Made by a program: the position numbers and the translations under genes
Shown here: positions 33,779 to 48,700 of the stretch, in pieces
Numbering within the stretch: position 1 is the first letter of the stretch
How the letters are laid out: every line of letters starts with the position of its first letter
Assembly (NCBI RefSeq): GCF_040581485.1
Contig: NC_090130.1
Location: forward strand, 1,922,001 to 1,986,000
Direction: 5' to 3'
Origin: Linepithema humile
Taxonomy: Eukaryota; Arthropoda; Insecta; Hymenoptera; Formicidae
Length of the DNA stretch: 64,000 bases
Notes under the pieces: model-generated
Databases searched by the model: none
What the model was told of the DNA's origin: nothing
The model's input: the letters and a program-made list of their open reading frames with translations, nothing else

Positions 33779-36700
33779 GGCCTCTCGGTGTTGTTGGAAC
33801 TCGATTGCTGGTTGGCCGCTAACCCTAAGGGTGGCGCGGCCGCTAAGGCCGAGCGGGGGGATGTCGGAGGGCTCTGGAATGCAAGCCAAGCGCTATGCTA
33901 CATGCCGGCGAACTAGGAGCGTTTTTAATCCTTTCGGTGCTATGCTCCGAGTGCCCTCGATTACCCACGCCGGCGGAGCTTTAAGCTCGAATCGTTGTTA
34001 ATTAATTGCGCGGGCTAATTAATAGCGCGGGTTAACGCGGCGTAGTCGTAACGCAGCTGCCGCGTCAGCTGGGAATTGTTCCGCGTGGTGCGAAAACGAT
34101 GAAGGGAACGACCTTCTTTTGATAACGTCACGCAGCGTCGCCTGCCTTCGCAAACAATTTTAATTAAAACCCCGAAAGCATATTTATGAATACGACTTGT
34201 GAGCGCGAGGCAACGTGTTACCAAAAAAAGAGTTATTTCCTCCATGACGATGACGTCGCGCGTATTAATCACCCAAGCAAAACCTCTTAGACGACGAAGT
34301 AACATTAATTGATATCGCGTTAAGCGGAAAATGAGTGTGTTCGCCGGCTAGAAAAATATTAAGACTTGAGAAATCAAATTATATAATAATTAATTAGTTC
34401 ATAATGCGACACGACGGATGTTGTACTATATAATTTTCACTTTCTTCTTCGCCGGTGCGTCGAAAGTATAGCACGAGAAAGAGTTAGAAAGGATTTCTAT
34501 CTTGGATGAAAGGGTGAATCGTCTGACAGTCTACATTTTAGGGGGATTATTTCTTGCTATTTAGGATCTAACTATATGGTATAGCTATAAGATGCAGCGT
34601 TGCTGGGGGAGTTTCCCTCGCTTGTTATCTATGGAACCTAAATTGTAGCGTTCGTGCTGCCGCCGTCTCATCGGCGCAAAGCGGGATCGACCGTACCAGC
34701 ATTTCGAACTCCACACAAATAGCTATTTATTTCCTTCGATATTATCCTCGATCGCCGCGACTCCACTCATGCAATCAATTTCATAATAATCGTGAATACT
34801 TCTAATATCCGAGGAATATCGATATTAAATACAAAACACTGTTAAAATCTCATTTATTATATCCCGCGAAATTTTTTGTTCCGAAAATTTTTAGATATCG
34901 ATTTATGATGAATGTAGTAATTATTTGACTTTTACAGAACACGGTGATGTGATAAAATCGTTAGGGATGATTCCGTTGGAATATTCGAAACGACGGCACG
35001 ATTCTAACGAGCAATGAGTGCACCCAGCGCATCTAAATGCACACGTGTACTTACCTGACTGTCGTTGTACTTCCGGTACTCGTAAGCGCGCTTCACGGAG
35101 ACGAACGGTCGTTCGTTCATACTTTCCGCCCGCGGTCTGCCGAGAAAGCCATTTCCGATATTGCCGTTATACTTCCGGCTGCTCGATCTCTGCGGAAGTA
35201 GAGGACTAGCTGGTGCGGAGGTGTACAGTACGGCTCTCGACAGTGGCTAATCGATAAATGGCAAATGTCAACTAAGTTAATCCTAGAATGCGTGACTTAT
35301 CTTTCGTGTTAGTGAATGTTATCTGTTACGAGCGACAGATTGTTATATTAGTTAGCAAAAATGATACTGTGGAGTGTAGGAAAAGTTGTGCAAGTTACGT
35401 AAGTAAAAGTGAATTTTTAATCATTTCCGACTAAATAAAGATACATTAATTTTTTGCCAAGTACACATTTTAATTCCTGCATCATTTGTGTGTTTCTGTG
35501 CATTCTAGGATTCGCGCTAAAAAACTTGTCTAATAAGTAATAAGTTGCCTATTTTTTTAACTATTGTATATAAAAATTTATGTAAAGAAAATTAAGATCA
35601 GTTGACTACCGGATTAATAATTTGCCGCAAGCAATATTTAGCACATCCTTTTATTTGAATGATTTCTTACCTGTCCTGAAACGGAGCTCGCTGCCCATGT
35701 GTCGTCATCGTCGTCGAGAACCGCTGAATCGCTCGCGTAACCATCGTGTCTCAATCTTCCTCTCTGCAAGCTCCTGAGCTCGCCGATAACACGGCTTCCG
35801 CTCTCCTGCCGCCAGAGCTTACCAGGATTTCTTTCATCTCTCCTAGCAGCGAGTTTCAATTGCTGTTGTCTCAGCCACGATAACCTGAATAATAACAAAA
35901 AAACAAAATCTCGATCTTATCTCGAGCTCTTTGATGTCTTTCCGCGAAGCGTATCGCGCACAAAGGCAAGAAATGGGAATTACTTAATTAAATAGAAGTA
36001 AAAAGAGCTAGAAGCTTCTCTGATAAATTACTCGATCCTTCAACGGTCGACGACAGAGTCAAGTTTTTCCCTTCGATATTTACGGACTCGTATATTGCGA
36101 AACTAGACGTTTTAAGAGCACGTCGTGAGAGAGTAACGCCGAATCGTTGCGACGCTCTTCGCTTTTGTGCCTCGCAACAGAGACCTATCGCGTTACGCGA
36201 CGCGCAGGTGAAAATACGAGAAGCTGCGCTTTCTCGTGAGGAACACGAGACCGCGACTCCGGTAACAAAGGCTCGTTAGAACGCGCCGGCTCCTTCGCGA
36301 ATAGACTCGCGGCACTCTGCTATGCCGGATTCTGGACCTCCTACCGCGATCGACGCCGATAATTACACCCTGATCGATGAGGTCGCCCCGGGCCATCGGC
36401 TCGTGGCTCCGGTGAGCGCGTTACATCCAGCCCCGTTCGCCGAGATAATAAACGACGGCCGCGGTAGCCAATCAGCGTAAGTCACGGAGGATTTCTTTTT
36501 CCAATAACAAAATTTATGCCCGCCCGAACACGTACAACCCCCGGGAGGGTTGTAAACTGCGCCTCGAGAGTGAACTTGCCGGTTGAGAAGAGCGTTAGTT
36601 TAAAGACGCATCGCTTTAAATCTTCGGATTCTCGCGCGGCGGTGAAACGCTGGAAAATTCTTTTACTGCTTTTGTGTAAAAAAAAAAAAAATAACTACTG

Positions 36701-39700
36701 TATAATATTCGCGACGCGTACGTACGCGCGCGCGCGCCAATGTACAATGATTTTATATATTTACATCCAGCACGAAAAATTTCACTCGCTTTGAGTAGCA
36801 GTTTCTAGTTTTCAAGCTGGAAAATTACAAATTATTTCTGCCCTACTTTTTCTGAGAGGAAAATAATTTATCTCATGACTTATAAAATTGCATGTCCAAA
36901 GATGTGCAGGAACTTCGTGAATGGCAAATGCGGAGCGCCTTTAAAGGCATGAAATATGGAAGAGTTTGGAATCGGTGAGCTCGCATCGACCTTGACCGAT
37001 TCGTCGAATCTCCCGCGAGCGTTCGACGTTTATTTTAAATAAATCGTTGATTGAAATATTGGTTTGTGTTTCTCGGAAACCAAGCTCGATATGTTATATT
37101 ATTAAATCGGAGAAGAATGGAATTCTGTGCTTTTTGTATTATTCATGACAAACAACAAATGCTATTTTAACTCCACTGGTTTGTTTACACGGCCGCAATC
37201 GTTTCGCAATCGCGAGGAAAGCTCACTGCGTCTCACTTAGAATTTGTTTTTTCTATTAGGCACGATTTACCGCTTTGGATTTCCGAAAGACTTATCGACG
37301 AAAATCTAATTTTGCAATCGACATTCTGCGAGCGTGACTTAAATCGTTGATTCCAAATTGATTGCAGCATGCGCGCCGTCATTTGTATCAAGAGAAATTA
37401 TAAGAGACGCCCGACGCGCACGCAAGTTGAGCGTGCCATAAAATGCAATTGCATATGGATGCTCATCGAGATCTCATCTGCGTAACGATGCAATGCGCAT
37501 AAATTTGCTTCGTGGATAGATTTTTAATTAAATTGCACTTCGTTTATGTTGTAAAAATTAAAAACAAGTTTCATGAATTTATAAACGTGCGGACTTGACC
37601 GTTTAAAAACATATTACACGATAAAGATATGTGTGTAATTAGATTTATTACCTGTGTGTATATATAATTTTATGCATACTGTAGATAGCTGTTAACCGTT
37701 TATTTCATAATTTTATTTACTAATTCTCACTTGTAAGTTTAAAAGATAAAGGATGTATTTAATAACAAGTGGTAATAAAATAAATGTTAAATAAGTCGTA
37801 TCTTTTCCGCATTGTCTGACTAGTTACCACCGTTTCCTACTTACACCGCTTTTTTACAACATCGTTTCGCATGCTTGACATAATAATTTGCATTAAAAGT
37901 GTATGAATATGTAAAAGTCCAGTAAAAAATGTGCATGTTGTGTTAACCAGCGACATTTTTATGTGGACAGGAAGGACTTCCGTGTGCAATGGAAAAGTTT
38001 AGCTCGCAAAAGTATAGAAGTCTCATCCGTCCGGAAAGAGTGACGTAAGCGCGAGCTTGCAAAGAAAATTATGCGAGACTTTATGAGCGACTTTTGTGCT
38101 CTCACCTCGCCTTCCAATGACTTCCGCTTCCGACTGTCGTTCCTCTGGCGCTTCTGATGTTGTGAGAAAAGTTACGCAAAGATAAAATGACGCGCTACTC
38201 AATAGCGTGAAGAGAGAAACGGGCAGCGCTTCGTAGAACACACGTGTTTAAAAATAATAACTCAAATAAAACATGCACTGATGTGAGAACATAATGTTAC
38301 AGACATATAAATGTGTAATACAAATATAAAATTACTTCTTCTAATAAATCTAGCTTTGTAAAGTAATATTAAGTTACAAAATAACATCTATATCGCGTAG
38401 TGTCTATTACACGTGATAACAAAGCGTTATTTTATGTTGAGCAGGAAACATTTGATATCTCACTAGCCCGTAGATCATTCCGAGTATATCAAAAGTAGGT
38501 AAAATAAATGAAGATAAATGAGATGGTGGCAGAGTGAGATATTCATGGTTCCGCAGGGCCGATTTAATGCGTCTCACTCGTCCGTTCTATATTTATAATT
38601 ATGTCAGAGAGCGACCAAGCGCCCCGAAATAGGTGACTTCTTCGTCTTAAGCTCCATATTTTTCCCCGACGATACAGTCGTGTCGCGATGTCGCAACCCT
38701 CCGAAGCATGCTCATTAAATAACGCGATTTGACAGCTCGCCGTTTTTATTTTCGCGAGAGTCGCAGTGGATAGAGCGAGGATCTCCGATATCCTCGCGCC
38801 TGAAATGCCGCGTTTCTTTCACTCGCGAGAAAGTGAACCCGCCGAACTGTCCGTCGATCTCTTCGACCATAAACGTCGTCTGTTTCCCCTCTTCGGGTCG
38901 GAAGCGCTTCTTCATAAAATATCCGCGCGAAATCTCTTGCGGTTATACGGGCGCGGCGCAAAATCGTGCCGCTCACGAAGGGAGATCGCGCGTTTATTTT
39001 CACTGGGATTTCGTAGTACATATTACGATGTGAATTTTACGACGCAAATATATGCTTCGTCAAACTCAACGAGCCACCATCAACCCTCTGTAAATCAATT
39101 GTCCAAAAAGTTGTACACTTTCTTAAAATAAATAATTAAAACTAGAAGCAATAGATTAAAAATCTTTTTATTTTAATTTTTTTATTGAAAAAAATCTTTA
39201 TACTCATATCAAAAATTAAAAAAAAATGTTAACGTTGAGAACAGCGTCATTTTCTAATCAAATAAAATGCTTAAATGTATAATTTGAAACGTATATGTAT
39301 TACAAGAATTTTACAGATAATTACAAGATTATTTGTAGTCGACGGGAGAGGATCATACAACATAACGACATCGGTCTTTTTTGACGCGTTTTTACGACAC
39401 CGCGGCTAAAAGAGTGAATGCTTGAACCGGTATGTTATTTTATAGTCGCGCCGAGCCGAAGAGGGTTAACAGACTCATTTTACGCGACCGCGTGCGTGCT
39501 TTCTCCTCCATTCACGCGCGCGGGATCTCATTCGTAAATGTACGGGGCGGGACCGAATCGCGAGAGCCTCGGGTTGCACAAAAAAATTGATGACTTCGAA
39601 GTGAACGATGTTACACAGTAACTGTGCATTTATGAAACGCGTTTACGTTTACGGCAACGCCATATAATAAATGATCCCTCTTTCGAAACATTGCTATAAC

Positions 39701-42700
39701 CGTTTAACTTCGGTTTCTGCCGCTCTCATTTATTGTCAACGGCGTGTAGAAAGAATCGCTATAATTCTCGAAAATTATTTATTTGTACCTATTAAGATAT
39801 TTATAATTTATTTCTCAGACTGTAGAATAATCATTTTTTATTCACAGAACTTTCACCTCATTTAAATCGGCATTAAATAATTAAAGTAATGGAAAAATTA
39901 ATGAGCCGTACGTTCGCATCGAGCGTTATTTATTCGCGTTCGAGTTCCTGAAATCAATTCAGCAGTATGAGTTCACACAACTTCATTGCCCGTATTTAGC
40001 ATATGCGTCTCGGGATCTCGCGTCATTCGTAAAATGTCACTGACTGCCGACGAGGACGTATCGCTAAATTTCTACTCCATTCGCGTTACAAACGACAGTG
40101 ACTCACAACGACCGCGTTTGCCATTCGCGGCAGAAATACCGCGATGTGACTGTGTATGGGTCGGCAATTTATTAATTGCTCATGGTCGACTCGCGGATCT
40201 TTCTGTTCCCTCCTCCTCTTTCTCGTCTGTTCTCTTGAGCGCGAAAGCGGTTCTTTTGCGGCGCCCGATACGGACGACGCGTTGCAACATTATACCGCCG
40301 ACGACGATCGTCTGGAAGCTCTGCCAGAGGTACGGCCGATTCGCCGCGATTCCCCTCCCCCCCCCCCCGCCGACCGCCGCGGAAACCCAGTCTAATCTCT
40401 GCTTTCGCAACGTCGCGACTTATCCGCCGCGAGGAAGCCGTTTTCGGCCGTTGACAGCGTGAAACGGGTATGTATCGTGTGTCGCGAAATGTGGAGAGCG
40501 TAATTTCTCTCGGAAATGCTAAGACGGTGAAGTAAAAGCGAGGAGTTAACTGTTTGCAGAGAGAATAGAGCTGTGTAAGCGAAATATAATTTGGAACGTA
40601 ATTGGCGAGGCGTGAATATTCAAACGCTTTCGCGGTTTCCGGCCCGTTTTCGAAGTGCACAGTAATTTGAAGTACGTAAAGCAGTGATTCCCACACAATT
40701 ATAGATTATACCGTGAATAAATCTTGCAGGGCGAAAAGTCAAACTACTCACCCGTCGATGTGGTCCGTTCCACTCTTGACAGGCCCGTTCGCGAACTCCG
40801 GCGGTGGATCCGGAGTATTAGGACTGAGAGGGCTGATGGGTCTCCTAGAATTCTCGCCAAGAATGTCCTCGAAGTCCACGACGGGCGCCGCGCCGCGCAC
40901 CGACGCCTTCCTCACTAACGAGGGCGACGACAGCTTCTGATGCTTTATCATGTCGGTGGTGGCGCCGTACGAGAACGGCTGACTGGTCTGCCTGGCGTGA
41001 TACGGGATGTCCTCGTCGATGAAGTCGATGTTGCCGGGCGGCGAGAAGGAATCCGCGTGCTTTCGGTAGGAATCGTTGGAGGACTCGGATATCTTCCGAT
41101 CCGGGGACACGCGATATTCGAAATCGTCCCGCCGATGCTCGACGCTCTTCGACGAATCTCTGTACTCGTTTTTCAGAGTGCTGTAGCTGCTGCTGGAATT
41201 GTAAGGCGGACTGGACTCCTTGCCAGCCCCGTAGCTCCTGTACGAGTCCTTCAAGGTGGAATAAGTAGAAGACGTCGGGTGACTGCTGTAGCTGCGTGTT
41301 TCTTGAATGTACATCTTCTCGTTTCGATCGCGATTGTAGTTCTCCGTCGGAGGATCTGGCATAGACTGCGAAACAAATTTTACAATGTAACGTTTGAAGC
41401 GTGGATCGTTTCTTCTAATTAGTTAATTCTTCAATTTTGTTGCACGTGTATTCCAAAGATTGAGAATGCAGCAATAATTATCTATATTATAGACGATTAA
41501 CGATGAAAAAACTTAATTACCTCGACGGTGAGCATCATATCATGGAGAAGCTTGTCGAGGTCTCCGTGAGCCTGATTTTCCGGCTCGGGTTCCGGCGGGC
41601 TGGGTCTTTGTGGCGGTGCGCTGCTTATGCCACTGTCCATAGAAACCGTCAAGGGCGAGCCGCGGGCACCTCCTGCTGAGCCCTGATGCACCACGGCGTA
41701 CAAGGATCCATCTATAGGACCGCAGGTGTAACCCAAGCCACGAGGTGACGTCTGAACCGAGGAGCTCGAAGGAGGTGGCGGTGACAGCGGAGTCTCACGG
41801 CCTTCTGGAAGGAAACATGCGCCCGAATATAGTACAATGATGACGCTAATTGAAAGGAAATATATTTTACGCTCCTATCAATTGTTTTTTTCTTTCAATA
41901 TACTATTACGTTTTATTAAAGAGAGTATAATTCAAATAAGTTGTCGTTTTTTCTCGAAATCAACCGATCGATGCTAAGAATATAAATCAAAGTGGATAAA
42001 ACATTCTGCATTCTAATTACAATGAGAGTATGCGCGTAGATAGCGCAAGAGTTAAGCCGCAAATAAATTCTCTCGGAGATTCTTCTTGTGCAGAAATATC
42101 TGCGGGCGCCCGCGTGAACTATAATTCCGCAAGCCTCGGGAAATCGAGGAGCTTGTTAGAGGAACAACAGCCGGCTATAAATTGTTGACTGACTCTCGAA
42201 TACGAATCGCAACGAGCGAGTTAAGAATCGTCCATATTGTATATTTCTCCTTCTACCGACGCATCACGCCATTTAGAGCTAATTGCTCGGCCAGTTTCTA
42301 GGACGTTAAAATTGTCCATAATTAAAGTGAAACGAAGCACGATTATCGGTCATCGTCGTGCGATTTTGCACAAGCTGCTCTTCGCGAATTTTTTTCCGAA
42401 GAAGTTCGAAATCCTACTTTGACACAAATGCTTTTGTCAATCCATCTTTTGTGAAGTTTGTATTATTACTAAATTGACGCGACTGTTTTTGCAATGGATC
42501 TTTTACAAAGTCGATGTCGCAATTTAAACAGACAATAGGTCGACGCAATTGCTTTGTTAGGAGCATAATTCCCGGAAACCCATTGCATCGTCGCAAGTTC
42601 GCAGCAAGGGTTTCTGGAAGTCCACGACCAGCCATGATTACTTGGTCCCCGCCGGCGTCCCGGCTGCTTTCTTAGGGCGCAACCTCGACGGAGTCTTTTT

Positions 42701-45700
42701 TTCCCGGTGACCTCGCGACACGGGGCTAACCTACTACAAGAATTACGTCATCCACGCCGCGCGAATTACTCAACCATAATATAACGACGGATTAACTGTA
42801 AATTGGCGCAGCTCGAGAAAAGAGAAAGGCTAATGGAATAGATAATATTTTATATTTTAGCGGTAATTAAAAACTATGAAACAGCTTTAGAGTTTGAACA
42901 ACTTTAAGATTTTATAGCGTAGAAAAGATTATCGTGCCATTAAATGAAATGAAAGATTATTTAATATAAAAACATTGCAACATCGCTTTAACAAGACTGC
43001 AACTAGAATTGTATAAACATAAGTGGGGGAAATAAAAAAGGAACATTTTATATGTCGCTAAGGATTTTCCGACACGTTGAAAATCCCATCGGCTAGCCAT
43101 TAACGACGCGAAAGCTTCTGAGAATAGAATTTACACCGTATAAAAAGAAATGCAACAAGAAATCGACCAAGCGACGGTAAGAAGTTTATTTAACTCGCTG
43201 GCGAAGTTGGGTAACAATGTTGAGGATAAAAAGGCGCGAACCCAGCTGTAGATACAAGTAACAAAATCGAGAACACGCCCGTAACCAGGGTCGAACTTTC
43301 TGCGAGCGATAAAACTTTACCCGAATGTACTCGCGCAGAATAGAAGTACGATGGGAAAATGGAAGTCCAGATACGGTGGCGTTTATTAAGTTTTCCAAGT
43401 GTTAAGCATCCAATTACTTTTCGAGATACCGATCATTCATATTTGTTCGGTGGATAGCCGTGCAGGCAAAGACGACAGGCTAAACTGCACACAGTAACGA
43501 TTAACACGTACCGCTACATCACGCGCGCATGATACACACGCGGTAAACCCGTTTTCAAGAAGAACGAGCAAAAGTTCGCCTTCGAACAAGCGAGGGGATT
43601 AACAGCACGACGAAAGCGCCGCTTCATCGTGCCGGCGAGAGAAGCAGCGTGCTTGCCGCGAGATTCCGCATATATTTGGCGCGGATTAACCATCCGTGCT
43701 GTGATATCTCCTACGGCGCCACTCGGTGCGCTCCTTCGCGTCCGGTTTGCACAGCTGAGATCCTCGCTGCTTTATATGCACCGACAACCGTAACGTTGCG
43801 TCGGCGAAGAGAGCAACGCGAAACTAGCATCCGGCGCTGTAAAACGTCCGCGGCGAGGCGAGGGATGGTTTCTCGGTGTGAGGAGTCCTTAACGGGTCTC
43901 TGCGTCGAGCGTATGTGTATCCGGTAGCGGCGCGGCGTGCGTGTGCGCAGAATTTCGCGGCGGTTTATTTTTCGCCCTGCGCCTACGTCCCTTTTTTGTA
44001 CCTGTCTCTCTCTCTTTTTCTTTCTCTCGAATCGTTCGCTTTGATCCGACATTCGGTGCGCCGCGGGGCGCAAATGTGGCCGATGCACTTGGCGCCTTAG
44101 GCCGCTGTCATGCTCTACGTCTCTCTCCGGTGACAGCGGCGGTGCTCTGAGCTAACGCAATCGCGCTGCTTACGACCGCTGGATTATCGACTTAATTGGA
44201 ATTCCCAGGGTGTAATTATTCGTTTGGATTGCGCTACGCGCGATTGGACTCGCTGTTAACGTAATTCGCCCGCCGGAATGTGTCCGTTTTTTTTTTCTTT
44301 TTTTTTTTTTCCCTCCGCTTGATCGGCGTTGAAATCGCTCTGGCAGTTGCAAAACACGCGTCATGTTGTTTGTATAGCGTGTATCTTACATTTCACAAGT
44401 CATATCTTCATCAAGACTGAAATTTGCATAAATTTAGATTTGTGTTTTCCGACAAGAGAAGCCTGGCGGAGGGTAAATATGCAATGCCGCGGCACATGTT
44501 GCCAAATTGCTATATTCGTAAACTTGAGGTAGTTAAAGTTAATTAACTAAAGTCTCTTGCGGATGCGCGATGACTCAAGCCGTACGCCATATTTCTGCGT
44601 GCGTATTTACAGCTCTCTTAACTGCCACGACCGCAAAACTGTATATCCCGGCTACAGTATCGCCACTGCCAAAAGCCAAAAAAGTGGGACGGGAACTCCG
44701 TCGCGATGTTCACGATAATGCGAAAAAATGTAGACGGCCATAACGAATCACGAAAACGCTATTACCGTCGTTACGGACAAACACGCTGCGATAATGACGC
44801 GATCGGGATCGGTGATCGGGGCTAATTTAAGATCATCACGGGGGAGATTCCACGAAGGACATCGGATATAATCTTGTAAGGCCGTGCGGGGAGCCTCATT
44901 TGAATTCAATCCGCATCGCCGCAATCTCGTCGACACATCGCGCCCGGTATACATCATTTTTATTCGGACGACTCTCGGTTATTATACTCGAACCGGTCGG
45001 CGCGTTCTGTCAACGACGACAAATCTACTACCTCGCGCACGGAACGCATTTAACGCCCGCTCGCGAGCAGATCGCACACGGGGCTTAAGATGAGTTTTCT
45101 ACGGAAATCCTATAAATATGCAAACAACTAAAGCATTTATGCTTATAATAAATAGAACCTTTCGTCAGCTAAAAATATGCATAATAATACGATTGCGTAA
45201 TAATAAAAGCACGGCGATATGCGCAATATTAATTGAATTTTGATAAGCACAAAAGACGATTACACAATTCGAAACCGGTCCAGAATTATGATTAATGCGG
45301 CGTTGCATGTGGCAGGAAATTTTCATGAGTGTACATTTTTAAGAGGCACGAGAATTCTGTCGCCGATCGAAGATTATTACTGTTGCGATATAGGTTTCTT
45401 CTCAGAGCACAATGATGGAACTCGAACATGGCCGTCGACGATGTTATATGCGAGGATTAATGATGCTGATGAGGATGTAGTAAAAGTACAAAATGTACCA
45501 ACGTAATCAATAACGTGTTGTTACGTTAATAACGGTAGCGAAAAAACTTATTTTTTACTCTTCGTTCGTACGTTTTATCAAACGAGATTAAATCCGAGAT
45601 TGTGAGAGCGAATGCAGCAAAAACCACCTGAGACTACCTCAGATTTTTTCGAAGGATTCAGCCGGAAGGCACGATTAACGATTTTCGGTTGATTTAATGA

Positions 45701-48700
45701 AGCGAGTTCTCATCGACGTCACGTGAAAGCAATGGTCTGAAAGGAAGACGTAACGCTGCATCGCCGAATTGCGTGCTCCGGCGCATTCACCGGACAGTGT
45801 GTGGATTCGGGATTGACGTATCGTTCGGATAAAAGAGAGACGAATGGCCGTTAACGGTCGACCCGATTAAATTATCGGAGGCATCTCGCAATCTCGACAT
45901 GCGATGGCCGACATAAGCATGATTGAAGCATTTGGTTGAGACGTCGCGGCTAAAAATAGCGACACAACGAAAATGCTAATATCGCGGTATTACATGCCGC
46001 ACGCACAGACCGCATAATAGCCGTAATAATAGCGCGGTTACGCACCGTAAAGGCGACAATTAAGCGCCCTTAACGATAAATTAATTAAGCTTGGGGCTTC
46101 CTCGCGACGGGGAAACGAGCCAGGCTCGTAGCTGCGAGCGCCGCGCCGTATCTCGAAAATGCAAGGGGTTTTCTCGTTAATCACGCCCGAGAGCGGCGCG
46201 CGTATAAATTCCTGCGAGCGTTGCGCGCTGCGGCCCGGAAAGCGCGCTCTCGGGCCGCAGCTGCAACTGCACACCGCGGTCGCTGATCACGCGGCGGATA
46301 GCGGCGTCGCCGTCGGCCGCACGCTCCAACGCGAATCGGCCGGGGATTTATTGCGCCAAATGATACCGTCGACTAGCTTTCCGTCCGACCCTTATTGCAA
46401 TTTCTTCGACGCGCGTCGCGCTTTCTGCATTTCGCGCCGCGATGCGCCATGCGCCGCGGCATCAACGACGAAATCGGCCGCGCGCGATTTATCGCCGTCG
46501 TTCGTCATCCGCGAGCGATCGCACACAACGGGTGATCGAAGTGTCTCGAGGCTCTACCTACTGGCAATATATGCAGAAGACATTGATAATATGGTATAAA
46601 TGAAAATTTTATCAATGTATTTCATCCCACATTGAAAGACAGTTCTGAAACATTGCAGCAAGAAAGCCTGAAGCTGTATTTGATACACGAAGTATTGAAA
46701 ACGACAAGATAGACTTGATTTACAATAATAATAGATTGAACAGCACACATTTTCTGAATGTCTAATTGTCATGCAAATTGCCAGGCTCATCCGATTGCGA
46801 TGATAATAAATATCGGCGCCGGAAAGAAAAAAATTCGTCAAGGAAGTTTGCGAAAAGTGCAGTTCGCTGCCAAGTAGTATAGAAAAGAAACTTAAATCGG
46901 ATCGGATAGCATTTATTAAAAGCACCATAAAATATTACCGCCATTTAACGTTGCCCCGATTTACTAGTTTAACGAGTTTTCCCTGTGCCTCGTGGAACAA
47001 ACAATCTTTCGCGGGAGCGACATAAATTTTCCGGCGCCCTAATATAAACGTCAAAGCAGCGAGCTGCGCAAATACGGAGTGGAGGAGCCGCGATACCAAT
47101 CAATTAATACTATCGCGAATAATAGTCTCGCGATCATAGAACTGACGGTATCGATGTCGCGATATCGGTGTCGCAATGCGCGTCGTAAAATCGTCTAAGT
47201 GGATAAACAGATAAACCTTATCTTTACAACTGGGATACGCCCCATGAAATATCTAAACATCTTCGCGGAAAGCGGAAGTAATGTCGATCGTATTCTGCGA
47301 ATCGTAAAATAAATCCTCAATACTTATCTTGTTTATCAGAGAATGCGAACATTCAATACAAAGAGCGTCCTGTTCATTTTGTTATATTTTTATGAAAAGA
47401 ACGTAATGTTTTATTGTATTCGCTTGAACAACTTCGACAATTTATTTTGCCCGATAAACTCTTCATTGCGGCATTTATATAACTATGTGCAGATTGCCTA
47501 AAGGGACCATTCTACGGCGATGACGGCGATTACGCGCTGACGCTGCACGGGGCGCATTATTCAGCGTCGGCACTGATGCATCCCGGCGGAATGCATCGGC
47601 GACACGCGGCTCGCGTGACCGCCTCGCATGACAAGAGCGACAACGACGATCGCGACCGTCAACTATTTCGACTTCTCTCCTCTTAATGCCGCGAGTAAAT
47701 TGCACGCATGCGAACCGCACAGCGCGCGTTCACGCGCCGATATATCGGACGATATATGGTAATTAGATTCTCGCGCGGGAACACATCGTTTTAACTGATT
47801 CGCGTGCCTGCTTTCTTCTCCCCTCTTGTTTCGCAGATGGTAAATTGTTAATCGCGGTTGCTAACTTATTTACCGTTACACTGCTATGATTTAATCGTAG
47901 AGTTTAGATATGGGACAGCGCGACACGCACGAGCGCGAGTATGGAAAATTTAAGGTCGCAATTTCCGACAGGTTTACGACACTCGCTGGGTTTCTGCTGC
48001 ATGTTCAGATGCGAATGTAAATTGAGACTTTCCTGGCGACTCTCTTACATTCTTGAATTCATAATAAAAATATGAAAAATTCTCCAGAAGGAAGTCTCCA
48101 TGAAACATAATGCTTATCGGTGATAAGCTCTCGGTAGCGGTTCTAGCAAAATACAGTCATTGAATGAAAATTATCCTTTGTACGAAAATATACAAAAATT
48201 CTTCAAATTTTTGTCGCTAAATAATGTCCTCGCAAATATTTCAGCAATTTTTTGAAAGATTTGTTTAAATAACAGTTCTAGCGAAATACAGTCATTGAAT
48301 GAAAATTATCCTTTGTACGAAAATATACAAAAATTCTTCGAATTTTCGTCGCTAAATAATGTCCTCGCAAATATTTCAGCAATTTTTTGAAAGATTTGTT
48401 TAAATAGCAGTTCTAGCAAAATACAGTCATTGAATGAAAATTATCCTTTGTACGAAAATATACAAAAATTCTTCGAATTTTTGTCGCTAAATAATGTCCT
48501 CGCGAATATTTCAGCAATTTTTTGAAAGATTTATTTAAATGCACCCATTTAAAAAACCCGTTTCAAATTTTTAATTACAATTTGCCTTCCTAGCAAAACA
48601 AAACGGCCGTCATAATTAAATGAGCGACTGATCTGCATAACAAAGCAGTCGCCTACACACGTAAATTTTTCAATGCGTACAATGCGCGCTGTGTTCGCGT

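Noticed and set aside
33455..33889. Polyalanine-containing frame on the minus strand
   Set aside because: Only the glutamine frame continues in phase into the neighbouring tensin exons.
33433..34001. Plus-strand polyleucine and polyalanine frames
   Set aside because: Antisense shadows of the tensin CAG repeat.
48141..48540. CRISPR-like reading of the regular repeats
   Set aside because: The units are contiguous 135-bp tandem copies without spacers, in an animal intron.
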